From: Candidatus Bathyarchaeota archaeon
GTDB lineage: Archaea > Thermoproteota > Bathyarchaeia > Bathyarchaeales > DTEX01
DNA length: 8,678 bases
NCBI GenBank assembly: GCA_026414245.1
Contig: JAOAJJ010000047.1
Coordinates: 1-8,678 of the forward strand
Reading direction: 5' to 3'
Shown: piece by piece, positions 6,751-8,678 of the stretch
Numbering within the stretch: the stretch's first letter is position 1
Layout of the letters: each line of letters begins with the position of its first letter
The notes under the pieces: generated by a model
What the model saw: only the letters and a program-made list of their open reading frames with translations
The model's database searches: none
Told to the model about the DNA's origin: nothing
Program-made: the position numbers and the translations under genes

Positions 6751-6760
6751 CCTTTAAAGG
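6751..6760. repeat. 10-base perfect palindrome CCTTTAAAGG
   Basis: A perfect palindrome in the convergent gap. Its TTTAAAGG half recurs at 6557-6564, and close relatives occur at 6481, 6507 and 6650. It may be a protein site or chance in an A/T-rich gap. Confidence 0.3.
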
Positions 6761-6843
6761 CTTGCTGCATTTCTACTCGATGCGCTGGGCGTTTTGCGGG
6801 GCGCTGCAAGAATCTAGCCTTCTGCAGAAATAGTGTGGGTTGC

Positions 6844-7719
6844 CTAGTATTGTCCTAGGGAGCCATCTCTTCTGGCGGCGTCGTATCCTATTTTGAATAT
6901 ATAGAGTGATATGGGCGTCATTAAGGCTATGAAGATGATTAGGCTTAGGATGTTGGAGAGTATTGCCGGTGAAGCTAAATCCTTCCCGGATTGGAGGCAG
7001 AGCCTTATCCCGTCTAGGGAGTATGTTAGCGGGAAAGCCCTCCCAACCCACTCAAGATACCATGGTAGAAGCCTAAGCGGATAGAATACGCCTGAAACGA
7101 GCTGGCTAAGCCATGAGAAAGCCCATGTAACCGGGCTACCCTGCTTAACCTTCATTATCACGCCGGCGCTCAATATGCCTATGTCCATGTGGCTTGCGAT
7201 AAGCAGAACAGTTAATATTGCCGCTGTTAGAATCGAGTATGGCGTCACATAGAATTCTGCTCCCAGAAGCACGCCTATGGCAAGCGACATCAGGAGGAGC
7301 GCTGAAGAGACTATAAACGAGAAGCAGACCTCGCCTAAAAGGAAAACCTTAAAGTCCGTTGCGGTTGAGAGTATAGTCTCCATCGTGCCATTCCACTGCT
7401 CCTCACGTATGCTCTCATTTATGCTCTGAACAGCGAAGTGGACGTACTGCTGGAAGGCTATGCCTATAAGCGCGAAAGTAAAGTAGCCGCCAACCATGTA
7501 GCCAGCCTCCTGAACCCGCTGCGGGGTTGTGATAAGCGAAAACAGATAATATGTCACAACGAATAAAACTATGCCCGACAGCTCTAGGAGAAGCCAAAAC
7601 TTGTAAGTCCACCAAATCTTGAAGTCCCTCATAACAAAGGATAAGACAATGCGGTATATGGGGGTCCTCCTCCTAGGAACATGTTCAGAAATTATCTTTA
7701 TGAGCCTCTCAACCTCCAA
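6844..7719 (-). CDS. ABC-2 type transporter permease (second of a pair)
   Basis: A membrane subunit of an ABC exporter, 291 residues with about six hydrophobic segments (roughly 45-65, 78-97, 130-155, 160-187, 198-213, 252-277). Family marks are the coupling-helix motif with GTME at 111-114 (EEQWNGTMETIL) and the GVFYPLRLLP...FPLTYSLDGIR block at 210-239. It is an evident paralogue of the upstream permease: the motifs fall at almost the same residue numbers, both begin M-x-V-E with a PR near residues 15-18, and both end in G-x-x-x-Y or similar. The start is TTG at 7719, 14 bases after the upstream stop. Only a weak G-run precedes it, but no other start in frame is near and the shared N terminus supports it. 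The two permeases probably form a heterodimer. The substrate is unknown; lipid-linked sugars, antibiotics and similar compounds are common in the family. Confidence 0.87.
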   Translation of the reverse strand: MEVERLIKIISEHVPRRRTPIYRIVLSFVMRDFKIWWTYKFWLLLELSGIVLFVVTYYLFSLITTPQRVQEAGYMVGGYFTFALIGIAFQQYVHFAVQSINESIREEQWNGTMETILSTATDFKVFLLGEVCFSFIVSSALLLMSLAIGVLLGAEFYVTPYSILTAAILTVLLIASHMDIGILSAGVIMKVKQGSPVTWAFSWLSQLVSGVFYPLRLLPWYLEWVGRAFPLTYSLDGIRLCLQSGKDLASPAILSNILSLIIFIALMTPISLYIFKIGYDAARRDGSLGQY

Positions 7720-7733
7720 AACCGAAGACCCCC

Positions 7734-8615
7734 CTAATATGTTGCAACAGTCCCCTCATACCTTATCCGGTTAACACCCCACCTGAAGACCCTTAAACCT
7801 ATAGGTATAAATATGACGCTGTAAGCGACAAGCATAGCTATGTCCCATAGAACCATGGGTGAAAAAATAGTAGCGCCATTCAACAATATTCTCCGGGCGG
7901 CGTCTAAAGCATAAGTGTATGGCATGAGCATAGCCGCCGCATAAAGTCCTGGAAAAACCTCGAGATACTTTAGCGGAAACAGAACCCCGCCTAGAAACTC
8001 TGTTACGCTGGCGAAGAGGAATGTGAGGGGGTCACCCTTCTTATACACGAGGATCAATCCGGCTGCCATTATGCCTATGCCCGCGTAGCTTAAAACCATA
8101 AGCAATATTACTGCTAGAAATGATAGCGTGGTCTCAAGACTTATTATTAATGGAACCCTTAAGACGCATACGCCTACAAGAAGGACGCCGAGCATAAAGT
8201 ATCCGCTGACCAGGAAGCCCCTAATCGACTGTCCGATAATATACGACCTCATGTTTATTAGTGAGGCAACTATAGGCTCAAGAGTTCCCTCACGCACCTC
8301 ATGCTGTAGGGAATGGCTCAGCCTACTAATACACATCCAAAGATAATTTGCGGTGGCGACGCCGACCAGAGCAAACGATATCCAGTCGACTTCGCCGTAG
8401 CCGGCTAAGGCAACCCTTCTCGAATCAACCTGCAAGCCCATGAAGGAATACATTGCGACGGAGGCGATTGTGCTTATGGTCTCCATTATAACCCAAGTCC
8501 TATATGACAAAAATATTTTGAAGTTAGCCCAGAAAACAGCCCAAACATGCCTAATCTCCGATGAGGTTCGAGGGCGCTCCTCCCTAAAAAGCTCAACTAT
8601 GTCCTCAACCCTCAA
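7734..8615 (-). CDS. ABC-2 type transporter permease (first of a pair)
   Basis: A membrane subunit of an ABC exporter, 293 residues with about six hydrophobic segments (roughly 42-60, 78-97, 132-152, 160-190, 198-215, 254-276). It carries the coupling-helix motif EVREGTLEPI (GTLE at 110-113) and the GGVLFPLKYL...MPYTYALDAAR block at 209-241, both typical of ABC-2 permeases. Residues 1-30 are a charged cytoplasmic lead (MRVEDIVELF) that resembles the start of its downstream partner. The start is TTG at 8615. It overlaps the TGA stop of the ATPase gene as TTGA, and GGAGG on the same strand (8630-8626) lies 10 bases upstream, so the TTG is well supported. Gene order ATPase, permease, permease on one strand indicates a single exporter with a heterodimeric membrane part. 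Confidence 0.88.
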   Translation of the reverse strand: MRVEDIVELFREERPRTSSEIRHVWAVFWANFKIFLSYRTWVIMETISTIASVAMYSFMGLQVDSRRVALAGYGEVDWISFALVGVATANYLWMCISRLSHSLQHEVREGTLEPIVASLINMRSYIIGQSIRGFLVSGYFMLGVLLVGVCVLRVPLIISLETTLSFLAVILLMVLSYAGIGIMAAGLILVYKKGDPLTFLFASVTEFLGGVLFPLKYLEVFPGLYAAAMLMPYTYALDAARRILLNGATIFSPMVLWDIAMLVAYSVIFIPIGLRVFRWGVNRIRYEGTVATY

Positions 8616-8678
8616 GCAGACTCAACCTCCCTGGTTAACTTAACAAATATGTCTTCAAGCGTAGGCTCAGATCTACGC
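8612..8678 (-). CDS. ABC transporter ATP-binding protein, C-terminal end only
   Basis: Only the last 22 codons are in the window; the rest lies past its right edge. They read RRSEPTLEDIFVKLTREVE-SA and then a TGA stop at 8612-8614. The P-T-L-E-D-I/V-F-x-K-L-T tail is the usual C terminus of ATPases that drive ABC-2 type exporters. The Walker and signature motifs are not visible here. Its stop overlaps the start of the first permease, so it is the energising subunit of the same exporter. Confidence 0.82.
   Translation of the reverse strand, partial: RRSEPTLEDIFVKLTREVESA
8626..8630 (-). promoter_or_regulatory. Shine-Dalgarno site that decides a TTG start
   Basis: GGAGG on the minus strand lies within the last codons of the ATPase gene, 10 bases before the TTG at 8615. 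Together with the TTGA stop-start overlap it settles this unusual start codon. Confidence 0.6.

Larger units (their letters stand above)
6479..6843. other. Gap of 365 bases between convergent genes, no convincing gene
   Basis: This stretch separates the end of the large surface gene from the end of the ABC operon on the other strand. I find no tRNA, CRISPR or insertion-sequence ends. A 76-codon frame from a TTG at 6603 lacks a ribosome site and shows no family signature. The right half (about 6660-6840) is G-rich and contains short palindromes and a hairpin; the left half is A/T-richer. A decayed gene or an unnoticed small RNA remains possible. Confidence 0.6.

Noticed and set aside
6603..6833. 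76-codon frame on the + strand in the convergent gap
   Set aside because: It starts with TTG, has no ribosome site, shows no membrane or domain pattern I recognise, and has odd residue make-up. Chance is the simpler reading.
6773..7051. 92-codon frame on the - strand overlapping the end of a permease gene
   Set aside because: It is out of frame with the permease, which carries clear ABC-2 motifs through this region, so it is not an independent gene.
1..8678. tRNA, rRNA, CRISPR array, or insertion-sequence ends
   Set aside because: I looked for cloverleaf-like patterns, regularly spaced repeats, transposase motifs and flanking inverted repeats and found none.

Overview
The window looks like chromosomal DNA from an archaeon, most likely a thermophilic member of the Thermoproteota; a Bathyarchaeia-like lineage is my best guess, not a firm call. 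The reasons are an A/T box of archaeal TATA type with a start codon about 40 bases downstream, strong GGAGG or GAGGTG ribosome binding sites, GTG and TTG starts, heavy use of ATA and AGG/AGA codons, pilin-type signal sequences of archaeal style, and a two-domain TadC/FlaJ-type membrane protein.

Positions 1-4532 (+ strand) form a compact operon. It starts with a large polytopic membrane protein of the type II/IV secretion F family, the assembly platform of archaeal type IV pili and archaella. Four smaller proteins follow, each with one hydrophobic helix at the very N terminus and a beta-rich outside domain. Gaps are 28, 12 and 6 bases, and the last pair overlaps by 4 bases. Positions 4622-6478 encode a fifth, much larger protein of the same build, preceded by its own A/T-rich promoter region. 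It has a G/Q prepilin-peptidase-type site, 14 N-glycosylation sequons and two tandem beta domains. Together these look like a type IV pilus-like surface filament or secretion machine: one platform, several pilin-like or minor-pilin-like subunits, and one large glycosylated subunit that may be a tip or adhesin. The matching secretion ATPase is not in the window and would be expected just upstream.

Positions 6479-6843 are a 365-base gap between converging genes. I find no convincing gene there, only a pyrimidine-rich tract, a few short palindromes, one hairpin and repeated octamers.

Positions 6844-8678 (- strand) hold the end of an ABC transporter operon: the last 22 codons of an ATP-binding protein, then two paralogous ABC-2 type permeases, both starting with TTG. 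They probably form a heterodimeric exporter with the ATPase. Its substrate cannot be read from sequence, and nothing shown here ties it to the pilus genes beyond proximity.
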